Part shown: positions 52,980-61,554 of the stretch, one piece after another
How positions within the stretch are numbered: the stretch's first letter is position 1
How the letters are laid out: each line of letters opens with the position of its first letter
NCBI GenBank assembly: GCA_017554745.1
Contig: JAFZHS010000006.1
Location: 42,907-106,906 of the forward strand
From: Clostridiales bacterium
GTDB taxonomy: Bacteria > Bacillota > Clostridia > Saccharofermentanales > Saccharofermentanaceae
Direction of reading: 5' to 3'
Length of the DNA stretch: 64,000 nucleotides
Notes under the pieces: model-generated
Databases searched by the model: none
Told to the model about the DNA's origin: nothing
The model's input: the letters and a program-made list of their open reading frames with translations, nothing else
Program-made: the position numbers and the translations under genes

Positions 52980-53092
52980 GAGAGTCGGAGAATCCGACTC
53001 TTGAACACTAACAAGCGCCTGCGAAGGCGAGCGGTCAATGGTGCAAAAGCAAGGCCCCGCCGTCCATTGACGGCGAAGCCTGCAGGTGCTAC
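52980..53092 (-). ncRNA. Two-hairpin structured motif, right copy
   Basis: On the minus strand the outer stem uses 53082-53090 with 53014-53022. The inner stem pairs GTCAATGG with CCATTGAC (53034-53041 and 53064-53071). The second hairpin pairs GAGTCGG with CCGACTC (52982-52988 and 52994-53000). Stem sequences differ from the left copy but pairing is kept. It lies right after the histidine kinase gene, in that gene's sense direction. Confidence 0.6.
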
Positions 53093-53109
53093 TTGAATTG
53101 TTGGTACTT

Positions 53110-54651
53110 TTACAGCTTTACTGTGGCGATGAACTTTTCGCCGTCGCTCTTGATATCGAGCTTGTAGCCCAGCATTGTGAGGTTGTTGTCCGCTATCGCA
53201 AGTCCTAAGCCTGTGCCTTTGCTGCCGCGGGACAGAGCGCCTTTGGTGAAGGCTTGCTTGAGGCTCTTAACGTCTTCCAGTTTCTCAGCAGAGATGTTGG
53301 AGACCGTAAGGCTTCCGGCATCGCAAGTGATATCAATCGCGGTGCCTTCTTTGCTGTAGAGAACAGCGTTGTTGATAAGGCACGATACGGCCTGCTCGAA
53401 GAGCTTTTTGTCAGTCTTGATCACGACGCTCTTTTTATCGTAATTTACCTTCAGCGATCGCTCGGCAATGGAGTGCTCGTTGTCTGCGATGATGTCGGAG
53501 ATGAGATCACCGAGGTCTACTTCTGACTTGGTTATCACGGCGGACCCGCTCTCGGATTTGGAGAACTCCAGCATGTCGTTGACCATCTTGTTCATCTGGG
53601 CGACTTTCTCTTCGATCTTTAAGGCGTAGTAGTCCTTCTTGTCTGTCGCGATGTTGTTGGCCAAATTCTCGGAATATGCGGACAGTGCGGCCATCGGGGT
53701 CTTTAAGTCGTGGGCCATCGCATCGATCATCTTGCGCCTGTATTCGAAGATCTCATAGCGCCTGTACTTGATGCTGTAACTGATTATTGCAGGAACTAAC
53801 GCAACGAAGAAAGCTGCAACAATAATCGTGAATATAGCCCAGGATATCTCATCTTTGCAGGCAGTCATAAAGCTAACGTATTCCAGTTTGCCGACAAATG
53901 TTTTCTCATAAGGCGGGTCTACGCCTTCTTGTTTGATGCTGTATGCATCGTCAGGATCTTCGCCTTCAAATCCTGCGAAATAACCGAAATTTGACCTTTC
54001 ATTATTTGTGTCAATCTTCACATGAATATATCCGTCAGTATTCTCCGGTGTGAAATGCAAGACTACACCTGTTGGTTCAAGATGCTCATTGAATATCTCA
54101 AGTTCGACGGGAATGAATTTCCCGTTGTTGTAATCCGCGTAATACTCATAACAACGAAAATACACTACAGGCTTATGGTAGAAGAAATCATCAGTATCTT
54201 CTATAAAGCTCTGACTTAAGACTTCTTCAGTTTTGAATGATTCAATGTACTTTTTATCCGCCAGTTCCAAGATGCCGTGTTCATAATTATCGGGATTGGT
54301 ATAAAACCACATTATTGCGGTCTCGGAAGCATCTATCACACCTGTGTCATCTGACTGGTACCTGGCTCTCCGGCCTGTGGAAATATAGTAATTGATTATA
54401 TAGCTCTTAATCCTGACGCTGACTGGTTCTGTAAAAGTATTATCCTCGCCCCATCTGTCATTACTGATAGATTGTACTAAATGATTGTAATAGTCGAAAT
54501 CTAAATCTTCCACTGCATATTGATAATCAAAAAAAGCCGGCAAAAATACGAATAGCCCCAGCACTGTAAAAATGATCAGCATTATGAGCGAAGACACAAG
54601 ATAAATGATCAGAAAATTCGGACGCTTTATGGTCCCCTTGCGCACTTTCAT
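53110..54651 (-). CDS. Membrane sensor histidine kinase
   Basis: This 513-residue kinase has a transmembrane helix at about residues 13-35, an extracellular sensor of about 230 residues, and a second helix near 275-300. The HisKA site MAHDLKTPMAAL follows, with His near 313, and then an ATPase domain with the N-box INNAVLYSKEG and GTGLGLAI. It phosphorylates the response regulator encoded 4 bp upstream. The extracellular domain matches nothing I know, so the signal is open. GGAGG precedes the ATG. Confidence 0.93.
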   Translation of the reverse strand: MKVRKGTIKRPNFLIIYLVSSLIMLIIFTVLGLFVFLPAFFDYQYAVEDLDFDYYNHLVQSISNDRWGEDNTFTEPVSVRIKSYIINYYISTGRRARYQSDDTGVIDASETAIMWFYTNPDNYEHGILELADKKYIESFKTEEVLSQSFIEDTDDFFYHKPVVYFRCYEYYADYNNGKFIPVELEIFNEHLEPTGVVLHFTPENTDGYIHVKIDTNNERSNFGYFAGFEGEDPDDAYSIKQEGVDPPYEKTFVGKLEYVSFMTACKDEISWAIFTIIVAAFFVALVPAIISYSIKYRRYEIFEYRRKMIDAMAHDLKTPMAALSAYSENLANNIATDKKDYYALKIEEKVAQMNKMVNDMLEFSKSESGSAVITKSEVDLGDLISDIIADNEHSIAERSLKVNYDKKSVVIKTDKKLFEQAVSCLINNAVLYSKEGTAIDITCDAGSLTVSNISAEKLEDVKSLKQAFTKGALSRGSKGTGLGLAIADNNLTMLGYKLDIKSDGEKFIATVKL

Positions 54652-54655
54652 TATC

Positions 54656-55336
54656 TTATTCCTCCGTGATGCGGTATCCCCTGCCTATCGCTGTCTTGAT
54701 CTGGCCGGAGGCGCTGCCTAAGCTCTCGCGGAGTCTTCTGATCGTGTTGTCGACGACTCTGTCGCTTACATCCAGATCATCTCCCCATACATGATCCAGA
54801 ATGGCCTTACGTGTAAGGACAGCGCCTTTGTTTTCGAGCAGATAGACCAGAAGGAAGTACTCCCGGGCATTGATAGCGACCTCGCGGCCTTCAACAGTGA
54901 CAAGCATTGTGTTCCTGTTGAGGGATATGGTGCCGCACCGCAAGATGTCGCCGTCTGAGCTCTTCTTAGCGCGCTTGAGAAGAGCAAGGCTTTTGGCGTA
55001 GAGGTGGCGGAGCGAAAAGGGCTTGACGACGTAGTCGTCGCACCCGGTCTCATATCCCTTCAAGATGTTGTTTTCGGAGCCTAAGGCAGTGACGAAAATG
55101 ATCGGACAGTCGCTCTTTTGGCGGGCCGCCCTGCAGATATCAAATCCGGATGCCCCGGGAAGCATAATGTCTAAGATCATGAGATCGAAAGATCCGCCTC
55201 TCACCTTGGCCAGAGCGTCATTTCCGTCAGACGCGGTCACGACATCCCAGAGTCCTGAGCCTTCCTCGCGAAAGAAGTCTCCGGCAGCTTCCAGGAGTTC
55301 GGGTGAATCTTCAACGATCAACAATCTGAAAGACAT
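54656..55336 (-). CDS. OmpR-family response regulator
   Basis: This 226-residue regulator has a receiver domain with phosphoacceptor Asp56 (LMILDIMLPG) and Lys in DDYVVKPF. A C-terminal winged helix (NAREYFLLVYLLENKG...VVDNTIRRLRESLG...GRGYRI) binds DNA. It is the partner of the kinase encoded 4 bp downstream. AAGGAGG precedes the ATG. Two direct repeats in its promoter suggest autoregulation. Confidence 0.95.
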   Translation of the reverse strand: MSFRLLIVEDSPELLEAAGDFFREEGSGLWDVVTASDGNDALAKVRGGSFDLMILDIMLPGASGFDICRAARQKSDCPIIFVTALGSENNILKGYETGCDDYVVKPFSLRHLYAKSLALLKRAKKSSDGDILRCGTISLNRNTMLVTVEGREVAINAREYFLLVYLLENKGAVLTRKAILDHVWGDDLDVSDRVVDNTIRRLRESLGSASGQIKTAIGRGYRITEE

Positions 55337-55357
55337 TGCTTCATCCTCCTTGGGAAC

Positions 55358-55389
55358 ACTATACCCCTTCGATATGTCGCCAATATGTC
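55358..55389 (-). promoter_or_regulatory. Promoter with OmpR-type direct repeats
   Basis: On the minus strand GACATAT occurs twice (55383-55389 and 55372-55378), 11 bp apart. This is the spacing used by OmpR/PhoB-type dimers. TATAGT at 55358-55363 is a candidate -10, and the -35 is poor and covered by the repeats, as in activated promoters. Confidence 0.45.
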
Positions 55390-55423
55390 ACGGGAAAACG
55401 AAAAGACTTGAGTCTTTGATTGC

Positions 55424-56749
55424 TTATTTCTCTGTTGCTTCTGCGGTCTCTACGGAAACGGCTTCTTCAGCTGCGGGCTCGTCTTCGGACTCAGCTTCGG
55501 TGTCTGCCGCATCGGCGGAGTCACGTTTGTCAGACTTGGAGCCCTTCTTGTTCTTGTCGTCTTTGCTTGTCATGAAGCCGTCAAGGATGCCGGATAAGTA
55601 GCGGCCGACCATCTTGTCGATCTCGAAAACCTTGATGACCTGGATGATGATGATCGCAAGGACAGGGCCCAAAAGGAAGCCGACGGCGCCCCAGACGTAG
55701 ACACCTGCTGCCATCGCGAGGAGCGTGATGAGCGGGTGCATCTTGAGGGACTTGCCGAGGATGGCGGGCTCGATGAAGCGGCGGATGATCGACATGACGA
55801 TGAAGCCTGCGAGGAGGACGCCTGCGGAGACGTAGTTGCCGTTGCAGATCTGGTAGATGATCATGGGGATCATCGTCGCGCTGATTCCTAAGATAGGCAG
55901 GAAGTCGATGAGCGCCGTGATGATGCAGAGTACGATGGCGTATTCGTGAAGTCCTGCGATCCAGAATACGATGAGTGATTCGAATGCCGTGATGATGAAC
56001 AGCGCGAGGTATCCTCCGAGTACGCGGAAGACCATTACTGCCAGCTCGTTAAGGAGCGTGAAGATCCTGTTGCGGAAGGTCTTGTTGGGCGTGTTCTTAA
56101 CGTAGAACTTGAGGACTGCCGGAGCGTCGTTGATGAAGTAGAAGCCGCTTAAGATAACGCAGATTACTACGAAGACGCCGTAAGGCAGGTTGCCGACGAC
56201 CTTCCAGAGCTTGGAGAAGGCACCGCTTACGAACTGCGGGATGTTTTTCGCGAGGGTCTGGCCCATGTCGGTGATGCTGTTTTGGACTGACTCCATCATG
56301 TCTTCCGTGAGGAACCCGCCGTTGGCTTCGCTGAAACGGTCAAGGATGTGTGTCGAGAGCAGCTCACTGGGCTTAAAAGACTTGGCCGCATCGGCAATGG
56401 TGACGAGCAGGCTGTTTGCCTGATAGACGAGGCCGATGAAGGTCAGAACTATTATTATGAATACGAAAATATTTAAGATAACGTAGACTACCAGGGCGGT
56501 CTTGGTATGGGTGGACTTGCGTCTGCCCGGGCGGATCTTTTTCGCGTCCTTATCGAAGAGCTTCGATAAAGGCTTGGCGATGATGTCCGAAGTCTTGGCA
56601 AGAAGGAAGCCGATAAGGAACGGGATCAGTATGATCGCGACGATCTTGCCGACGTAGAGCAGGCCGACGGTGATGCCGACCGCGAGGATAAACTTGAGCA
56701 TCGACATGACCGATGCTTTGTCTCTGTTGTATCTTTCCAAATCATTCAT
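55424..56749 (-). CDS. AI-2E family transporter
   Basis: This 441-residue protein has about eight helices and the family pattern: an early GLLYVGKIVAIILIPFLIGFLLA and a late AAGVYVWGAVGFLLGPVLAIIII block. Members export small molecules or act as Na+/H+ antiporters, and transport of autoinducer-2 is not general. The C-terminal 45 residues are a charged Lys/Asp/Glu/Ala-rich tail, probably disordered. It lies between the two-component system and an unknown membrane protein gene on the same strand. Confidence 0.9.
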   Translation of the reverse strand: MNDLERYNRDKASVMSMLKFILAVGITVGLLYVGKIVAIILIPFLIGFLLAKTSDIIAKPLSKLFDKDAKKIRPGRRKSTHTKTALVVYVILNIFVFIIIVLTFIGLVYQANSLLVTIADAAKSFKPSELLSTHILDRFSEANGGFLTEDMMESVQNSITDMGQTLAKNIPQFVSGAFSKLWKVVGNLPYGVFVVICVILSGFYFINDAPAVLKFYVKNTPNKTFRNRIFTLLNELAVMVFRVLGGYLALFIITAFESLIVFWIAGLHEYAIVLCIITALIDFLPILGISATMIPMIIYQICNGNYVSAGVLLAGFIVMSIIRRFIEPAILGKSLKMHPLITLLAMAAGVYVWGAVGFLLGPVLAIIIIQVIKVFEIDKMVGRYLSGILDGFMTSKDDKNKKGSKSDKRDSADAADTEAESEDEPAAEEAVSVETAEATEK

Positions 56750-56792
56750 TTCCTATGATCCTCTTATTATTCCCCGAAATATTACCCTGCGG

Positions 56793-57803
56793 TTATATTC
56801 TGGCACCTTTGAAGATAAGAATCCAGAAGATAACGCAGATGGCGATGCCCAAAACGAGCGTGAGATTGAATCCCTTGTACATTTTATTGGCCTTGCCGCC
56901 GTCTTTCTCGGCAGGAAGCCTCGAATCGCCGTAGACGTCGTTGCTGTAAGAGTTATGGAACTCGCCCAAAGTCTTGCGGAAGAACGCAAGAAGAATTACC
57001 GCGACGACGATGGCCGGAATTGACGAATAGTAGAACGTGGTCGGGATGTCGCTGAAGGTCCTTACGGTGGTAAGGTCGATCTCGATGACGACGCTGCCGA
57101 TCAGGATGCCAGTAAATCTTGCGCCGAGGAGCGCCAAGACAGGTCCGTAGATGTTCTCTGTGCGGGACCTTAAGATGCAGAGCCACCAGCCGATGATGAG
57201 GATGGCCGGAAGATCGATGAAGTCAAATGAATAAAGCGCGATGAGAAGCGGGATCACGATGAATGCCCAGCGCTTTCTCTTCTCGTTAAATCCCTGCCAG
57301 ACGGCGCCCAGGAAGAAGAATGAGATGCCGAACGCGGGGACGACAGTGTCTATAAGGATGCTTAAGGAAAGCGTCAGTCCGTTGACTTCCTCCAGCTGGT
57401 AGAAAGCAGCCGGGAAAATCACCGAGCCGCCGTTTTTCAGCCAGAAAGCGAGCGAGATATTGTGGAATGCGGCCTTTACCAGGTAGAGCGGGGCGCCTGA
57501 CAGGAATGCCAGGATCAAAGCGCCGATGCCGGTGTAGCGGCCGGTGATGTCGAGTCCGCCCTTCTCTGCCATGAGGACTGAAGGGACAAGGAATGCGAAC
57601 ATTACGAGCAGGAGCACGATGACCGCGCAGCCGATGAGCGATGTCGACGAGAACGGGAACGCGCCCGCGAACATGAGCTTGGATAAAAAGACTGTGAATA
57701 TGAGGCCGCAAGAGCCGAAGAATACGGGATATCCCCAGTTGAACGGCTTAGGATATTTGAATGCGTGAACGAAGAAGTCTTTAACTGCCTTGAGAACAGC
57801 CAT
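56793..57803 (-). CDS. Polytopic membrane protein, unknown family
   Basis: This 336-residue protein has about nine hydrophobic segments from residue 28 to the C-terminus and few charged loops. I see no clear protease, transporter or permease motif. Its ATG overlaps the stop of the A24-peptidase-like gene (TGATG), so the two are coupled and may work together in membrane protein processing. That role is only inferred. Confidence 0.75.
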   Translation of the reverse strand: MAVLKAVKDFFVHAFKYPKPFNWGYPVFFGSCGLIFTVFLSKLMFAGAFPFSSTSLIGCAVIVLLLVMFAFLVPSVLMAEKGGLDITGRYTGIGALILAFLSGAPLYLVKAAFHNISLAFWLKNGGSVIFPAAFYQLEEVNGLTLSLSILIDTVVPAFGISFFFLGAVWQGFNEKRKRWAFIVIPLLIALYSFDFIDLPAILIIGWWLCILRSRTENIYGPVLALLGARFTGILIGSVVIEIDLTTVRTFSDIPTTFYYSSIPAIVVAVILLAFFRKTLGEFHNSYSNDVYGDSRLPAEKDGGKANKMYKGFNLTLVLGIAICVIFWILIFKGARI

Positions 57804-58693
57804 CAGAAGTACACTCCGAGAAGATTCAAAGTATCGAGCATCTTCTCAAAGAAGAAGGGCTCCATGATGGCAAATACTGCGCAGCCCAGTGCGAGGAAAG
57901 GTCCGAAAGCCATATAATCCGGGTCTTCCGCGAAGTGGATGGCGGCCTTCTCCCTCTGGATCTTGAGCTTCTCTTTCCTGGGATCCGGCGATTCGGCGAT
58001 CCTTTTCTTCTCGGCAGCGATCCTCTTCCTCTTCCTGATAAGGAGCGGGATAGCAAAGATCAAAGCGGAAAAGATCGATACGTAGATCAATACGACCAGG
58101 CCGTAGCAGCCTGTGATGAGGCCCGTTGCAAAAAGGAGCCACATGTCGCCCATTCCCATGCCTTCGCGGCCTAAGAACGTGATCGACAAGAAGCCGATGA
58201 GCCAGATGACGCCGCCTCCGATGAGGGACGCGATGACCTTATTGAGTACCGGGACGTACCACTTGACGCCGTCTGTAAACCAGACGGAGCCTTCGAAAAC
58301 GTCGGATAAAACGGACAAAACGCCGCAGAACGCGATATAGATGGTGAACTGGTCCGGGATGATCCTGTTGAGCTTGTCTGCCATCATGACGAGCAGGAGC
58401 ACGGGGATCACGAGGAATATGACCGCAAGGTGCATGGGCCTGAACTGGCCCTCGATGTAAGCATTCCTGCAGAAGAAGATCGTCACGCAGTAGCAGGCTA
58501 CGCAGAAAACAACGGCAATAAGGCCTTCCGGGAAAGGTCTCATCCTTTTTGAGGGCCTGTAATCAGGGTCTTGCGGGGTTACCCCGTAATCCTGGAGCCA
58601 TTTATCGGGAAACTTCCCGAAGAGCCAAGTGACAAGGGCTCCTGCGAGGATTCCTGCCACGACTGCGAAAACGTAATAAAGCGCAATATTCAT
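57803..58693 (-). CDS. A24-family prepilin peptidase-like protein
   Basis: This 296-residue membrane protein has the two aspartate motifs of A24 aspartyl proteases: ADKLNRIIPDQ near residue 105 and GMGMGD (GxGD) near residue 180. The family's FGPFLALG segment is at the C-terminus. The zinc-binding Cys domain and N-methylase part of full TadV/PilD enzymes are absent, and a charged cytosolic insert (about residues 220-255) is present. No pilin or secretion genes are near, so it is an orphan. Confidence 0.85.
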   Translation of the reverse strand: MNIALYYVFAVVAGILAGALVTWLFGKFPDKWLQDYGVTPQDPDYRPSKRMRPFPEGLIAVVFCVACYCVTIFFCRNAYIEGQFRPMHLAVIFLVIPVLLLVMMADKLNRIIPDQFTIYIAFCGVLSVLSDVFEGSVWFTDGVKWYVPVLNKVIASLIGGGVIWLIGFLSITFLGREGMGMGDMWLLFATGLITGCYGLVVLIYVSIFSALIFAIPLLIRKRKRIAAEKKRIAESPDPRKEKLKIQREKAAIHFAEDPDYMAFGPFLALGCAVFAIMEPFFFEKMLDTLNLLGVYF

Positions 58694-58845
58694 AACATTT
58701 GAAGTTTAATATAGTAGGCGGAAAAATACAAATATTATAAGTAATAACCGCCTTAATATTGCCTCAACCGGACAAAAAATAAACCTTGTGTTAAAAATCA
58801 GTAAAAATCGGTGATTTTTGTTATTTTCGAGTGATTTCCGTTGTC

Positions 58846-58884
58846 AAAAAAACACCTATAAATAGGGCTTTTCGAGGTGTTTTT
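58846..58884. terminator. Orphan terminator-like hairpin
   Basis: AAAAACACCT and AGGTGTTTTT pair around a 17-nt loop, giving a U-run in either direction. It is upstream of both divergent genes, so it could end a short transcript or insulate the two promoters. Confidence 0.5.
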
Positions 58885-58913
58885 GGTCAAATAATCGAAC
58901 TTGGCTCAAAAAA

Positions 58914-58942
58914 TTGCTAACGTTCAGTAATATTGCTAAAAT
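58914..58942 (+). promoter_or_regulatory. glgP promoter
   Basis: TTGCTA (58914-58919), a 17-bp spacer and TAAAAT (58937-58942) place the start of transcription about 60 bp before the glgP ATG. Confidence 0.55.
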
Positions 58943-58971
58943 CAGACTTGAATTATTTTGGAGGTAAGTAG

Positions 58972-59028
58972 GTGTCTTTACGGGTAAAAGGGCACCGAAA
59001 TAAGGACAATGGCAACAATTACAGCTAA
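58972..59028 (+). CDS. Possible 18-codon leader peptide overlapping glgP start
   Basis: GTG at 58972 has a strong GGAGG seven bases upstream and opens a short frame (beginning V-S-L-R-V-K-G-H) that runs past the glgP ATG and stops 17 bp into glgP. The glgP ATG itself has only AAGGA close by. A hairpin (GGTGTCTTTA with TAAAAGGGCACC) covers this stretch. It may couple or limit glgP translation, or may be chance. Confidence 0.3.
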   Translation: MSLRVKGHRNKDNGNNYS

Positions 59029-61390
59029 AGCGCTTGAACAGATGATGCAGTCCCACGTAAGGGCTGAGACGGGCATGAGTCTTGAGCAGGCTACTCCCCG
59101 CGATTACTGGACAGCGCTCTCGAAGAGCATCGTAGAGATCATCTCCGAGAATTGGATCGCAACAAGACATAAGTACAATCAGGGCCGTCAGGCTCACTAC
59201 TTCTCGGCAGAGTTCCTCGAAGGCCGCTCAATGCTCAACAACCTTGTAAATTTGGGCATTTACGACCAGGCAAAGGACGCTCTCGCTGCTTTCGGACTTG
59301 ATATCACCGATATTCTCGAGCAGGAGACAGACCCGGCTTTAGGCAACGGCGGCTTGGGACGTCTCGCAGCATGTTTCCTTGATTCATGCGCTACTTTGAA
59401 CCTCCCTGTCACAGGCTACGGCATCCTTTACCGTTACGGCCTCTTCAGACAGGCCATCGAGAACGGCTTCCAGAACGAGTATCCGGACTCCTGGATGGAG
59501 CACGGCTACCCCTTCATCCTTCCCAGATATGACCGCAAGGTCAAGGTACACTACTCAGACATCGACGTCTGGGCAGTCCCCTGCGACCTCCCTATCACAG
59601 GTTACGGCACAAAGAACGTCAACCTCCTGAGACTCTGGAAGGCTGAGCCCGCACAAGAATTCAACTTCAACCTCTTCAACTCACAGAGATTCGACGACGC
59701 CGTCATCGAGAGAAACCGCGTCCAGGACATCTGGAGAGTGCTCTATCCGAACGACACTTCCTACGACGGAAAGGTCCTCCGTGTAAGACAGCAGTACTTC
59801 TTCGTCTCCGCTTCCCTGCAGGACATCATCTACAGATATAAGAAGTATCACGGCGACGATCTGCACGATTTCGCGAAGTACAACACGATCCAGCTCAACG
59901 ACACACACCCTGTCGTAGCTATCCCCGAGCTCATGAGACTCCTCGTTGACGAGAACGGCATCGAGTGGACAGAGGCATGGGAGATCGTCAAGGATACTTT
60001 CGCTTACACCAACCACACCATCATGGCAGAGGCACTTGAGAAGTGGGATATCTCCATCTTCCGTTTCCTCTTCCCCCGTATTTTCGAGATCATCGAAGGC
60101 ATCAACAACCAGTTCCGTGCGCAGATGTACGAGGCAGGCCTCTACTCAGAGCTCATCGACCGTATGTCTCCTCTGGCTGACGGCAAGATTCACATGGCAT
60201 GGATGGCTATCTACGGCTCACACTCCGTAAACGGTGTTGCCGCCCTCCACACAGACATCCTCAAGAACGAGACACTCAAGGACTGGTATGCTATCTATCC
60301 CGAGAAGTTCTCCAACAAGACAAACGGCGTTACACCCCGCAGATGGCTCCGTTCCTGCGATCCTGAGCTCGCTTCTCTCATCACAGACCTTTTGGGCAGC
60401 GACAAGTGGGTCACAAACCTCGATCTTCTCAAGGATCTCGAAAAGTACAAGGACGATGACAAGATCATGAAGAAGTTCATCGCCATTAAGAAGGCCAACA
60501 AGAAGCACCTTTCCGAGTACCTCGAAAAGACAAAGGGCATCAAGCTCAACCCCAACTCCTGCTTTGACGTACAGATCAAGCGTCTCCACGAATACAAGAG
60601 ACAGCTCCTGAACGCCCTCTACGCTTTGAACCTCTACGACAGGCTCAAGGAAAACCCGAAGCTCGACATGCCCCCGGTAACTATTTTGTTTGCTGCAAAG
60701 GCTGCTCCGGGATACTTCAGGGCTAAGGCCATCATCAAGTTCATCAACGAGATCGCTAAGCTCATCGACTCTGATCCTGCAATGAAGAACCGCCTGAAGG
60801 TAGTCTTCGTCGAGAACTACAACGTTTCCGTCGGCGAGAAGATGTTCCCTGCAGCAGACGTTTCCGAGCAGATCTCCACAGCAGGCCTCGAGGCTTCCGG
60901 TACGGGCAACATGAAGTTCATGATGAACGGTGCCGTCACCCTCGGTACTCTTGACGGCGCAAACGTCGAGATCGCAGAGTGCGTCGGCGACGACAACATC
61001 TACATCTTCGGCTGCCGCTCCCAGGACATGGCCGCAACAAAGGCTTACTACAACCCGAAGTGGCAGTATGAGAACATCCCCGGCCTCAAGAAGTGCCTCG
61101 ACAGACTGGTTGACGGCTCTTTCAACGACGAAGGCACCGGCATGTTCAACGACCTCTTCAACGGCCTCATCTACGGCTCCAACTGGCAGCCCGGCGATCC
61201 TTACTACGTCCTCGGCGACTTCGACGACTACAGAAAGCAGCGCGACCGCCTCTACAAGGACTACCAGGACAACCTCGAGTGGGCAAGAAAGTGCTGGGTC
61301 AACATCTGCAACTCCGGCAAGTTCTCCTCCGACCGTACGATCAAGGAGTACGCAAAGGATATCTGGAAGATCAAGGCACAGAAGATCTGA
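59009..61390 (+). CDS. glgP: Glycogen/alpha-glucan phosphorylase
   Basis: This 793-residue enzyme releases glucose-1-phosphate from glycogen or maltodextrin using phosphate and PLP. It has GNGGLGRLAACF near residue 112, NDTHPVVAIPELMR, the FDVQIKRLHEYKRQ segment and the PLP lysine in EASGTGNMKFMMNG (Lys about 636). Length is that of bacterial enzymes. It is a single-gene unit with its own promoter and terminator. Codons are strongly biased to C-ending forms, suggesting high expression. Confidence 0.97.
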   Translation: MATITAKALEQMMQSHVRAETGMSLEQATPRDYWTALSKSIVEIISENWIATRHKYNQGRQAHYFSAEFLEGRSMLNNLVNLGIYDQAKDALAAFGLDITDILEQETDPALGNGGLGRLAACFLDSCATLNLPVTGYGILYRYGLFRQAIENGFQNEYPDSWMEHGYPFILPRYDRKVKVHYSDIDVWAVPCDLPITGYGTKNVNLLRLWKAEPAQEFNFNLFNSQRFDDAVIERNRVQDIWRVLYPNDTSYDGKVLRVRQQYFFVSASLQDIIYRYKKYHGDDLHDFAKYNTIQLNDTHPVVAIPELMRLLVDENGIEWTEAWEIVKDTFAYTNHTIMAEALEKWDISIFRFLFPRIFEIIEGINNQFRAQMYEAGLYSELIDRMSPLADGKIHMAWMAIYGSHSVNGVAALHTDILKNETLKDWYAIYPEKFSNKTNGVTPRRWLRSCDPELASLITDLLGSDKWVTNLDLLKDLEKYKDDDKIMKKFIAIKKANKKHLSEYLEKTKGIKLNPNSCFDVQIKRLHEYKRQLLNALYALNLYDRLKENPKLDMPPVTILFAAKAAPGYFRAKAIIKFINEIAKLIDSDPAMKNRLKVVFVENYNVSVGEKMFPAADVSEQISTAGLEASGTGNMKFMMNGAVTLGTLDGANVEIAECVGDDNIYIFGCRSQDMAATKAYYNPKWQYENIPGLKKCLDRLVDGSFNDEGTGMFNDLFNGLIYGSNWQPGDPYYVLGDFDDYRKQRDRLYKDYQDNLEWARKCWVNICNSGKFSSDRTIKEYAKDIWKIKAQKI

Positions 61391-61412
61391 GATATTGGTT
61401 ACGGGCAATCCG

Positions 61413-61441
61413 AAGGGCGTCCATAGCGGGCGCCCTTTTTT
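61413..61441 (+). terminator. glgP terminator
   Basis: AGGGCG and CGCCCT enclose an 11-nt loop and are followed by a run of T, 20 bp beyond the glgP stop. Confidence 0.85.
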
Positions 61442-61458
61442 GTGCGGTGGGGCGGGTC

Positions 61459-61554
61459 CTCTCTTTTGCGGGCGGCGTCCTGTGACTGCTACGCGGGTGA
61501 CGGGAGCCCTCTCTTTTGCGGGTGGCGTCCTGTGAATGCTACGCGGGTGACGGG
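61459..61554 (+). repeat. 50-bp direct duplication
   Basis: The block CTCTCTTTTGCGGG-GGCGTCCTGTGA-TGCTACGCGGGTGACGGG, shown here in parts, occurs twice exactly 50 bp apart with two substitutions. Its second copy runs straight into the first unit of the 63-bp array. Confidence 0.8.

Larger units (their letters stand above)
52481..53092. repeat. Foldback element with structured inverted ends
   Basis: This gene-free segment of about 0.6 kb between two convergent genes is an imperfect palindrome. The left end (52481-52594) and right end (52980-53092, read on the minus strand) share GTAGCACCT, GCCGTCAA, TTGACCGC and TAGTGTyCAAGAG in the same order. Inner arms also match (TTGTATGAAA at 52720-52729 with TTTCATACAA at 52822-52831). 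The middle is AT-rich compared with the ends. Short reading frames across it look random. No target duplication is clear. Confidence 0.7.
58694..59008. other. Divergent intergenic region with hairpin and promoter
   Basis: This 315-bp AT-rich region separates the A24-like gene from glgP. It holds AT-rich direct repeats (GTGATTT twice near 58811 and 58831), the hairpin at 58846-58884, the glgP promoter and a structured leader. No reading frame longer than a short upstream frame is seen. Confidence 0.6.

Noticed and set aside
52481..53092. Integron attC sites or an IS200/IS605 element
   Set aside because: No GTTRRRY core sites, integrase or TnpA/TnpB gene; the two ends are inverted copies of each other, unlike the asymmetric ends of IS200/IS605.
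58846..58884. glgP attenuator
   Set aside because: The hairpin is upstream of the likely glgP promoter and so would not be in its transcript.
60218..61408. 396-residue reading frame antisense to glgP
   Set aside because: It mirrors the strong codon bias of glgP, has no ribosome site and resembles no family.
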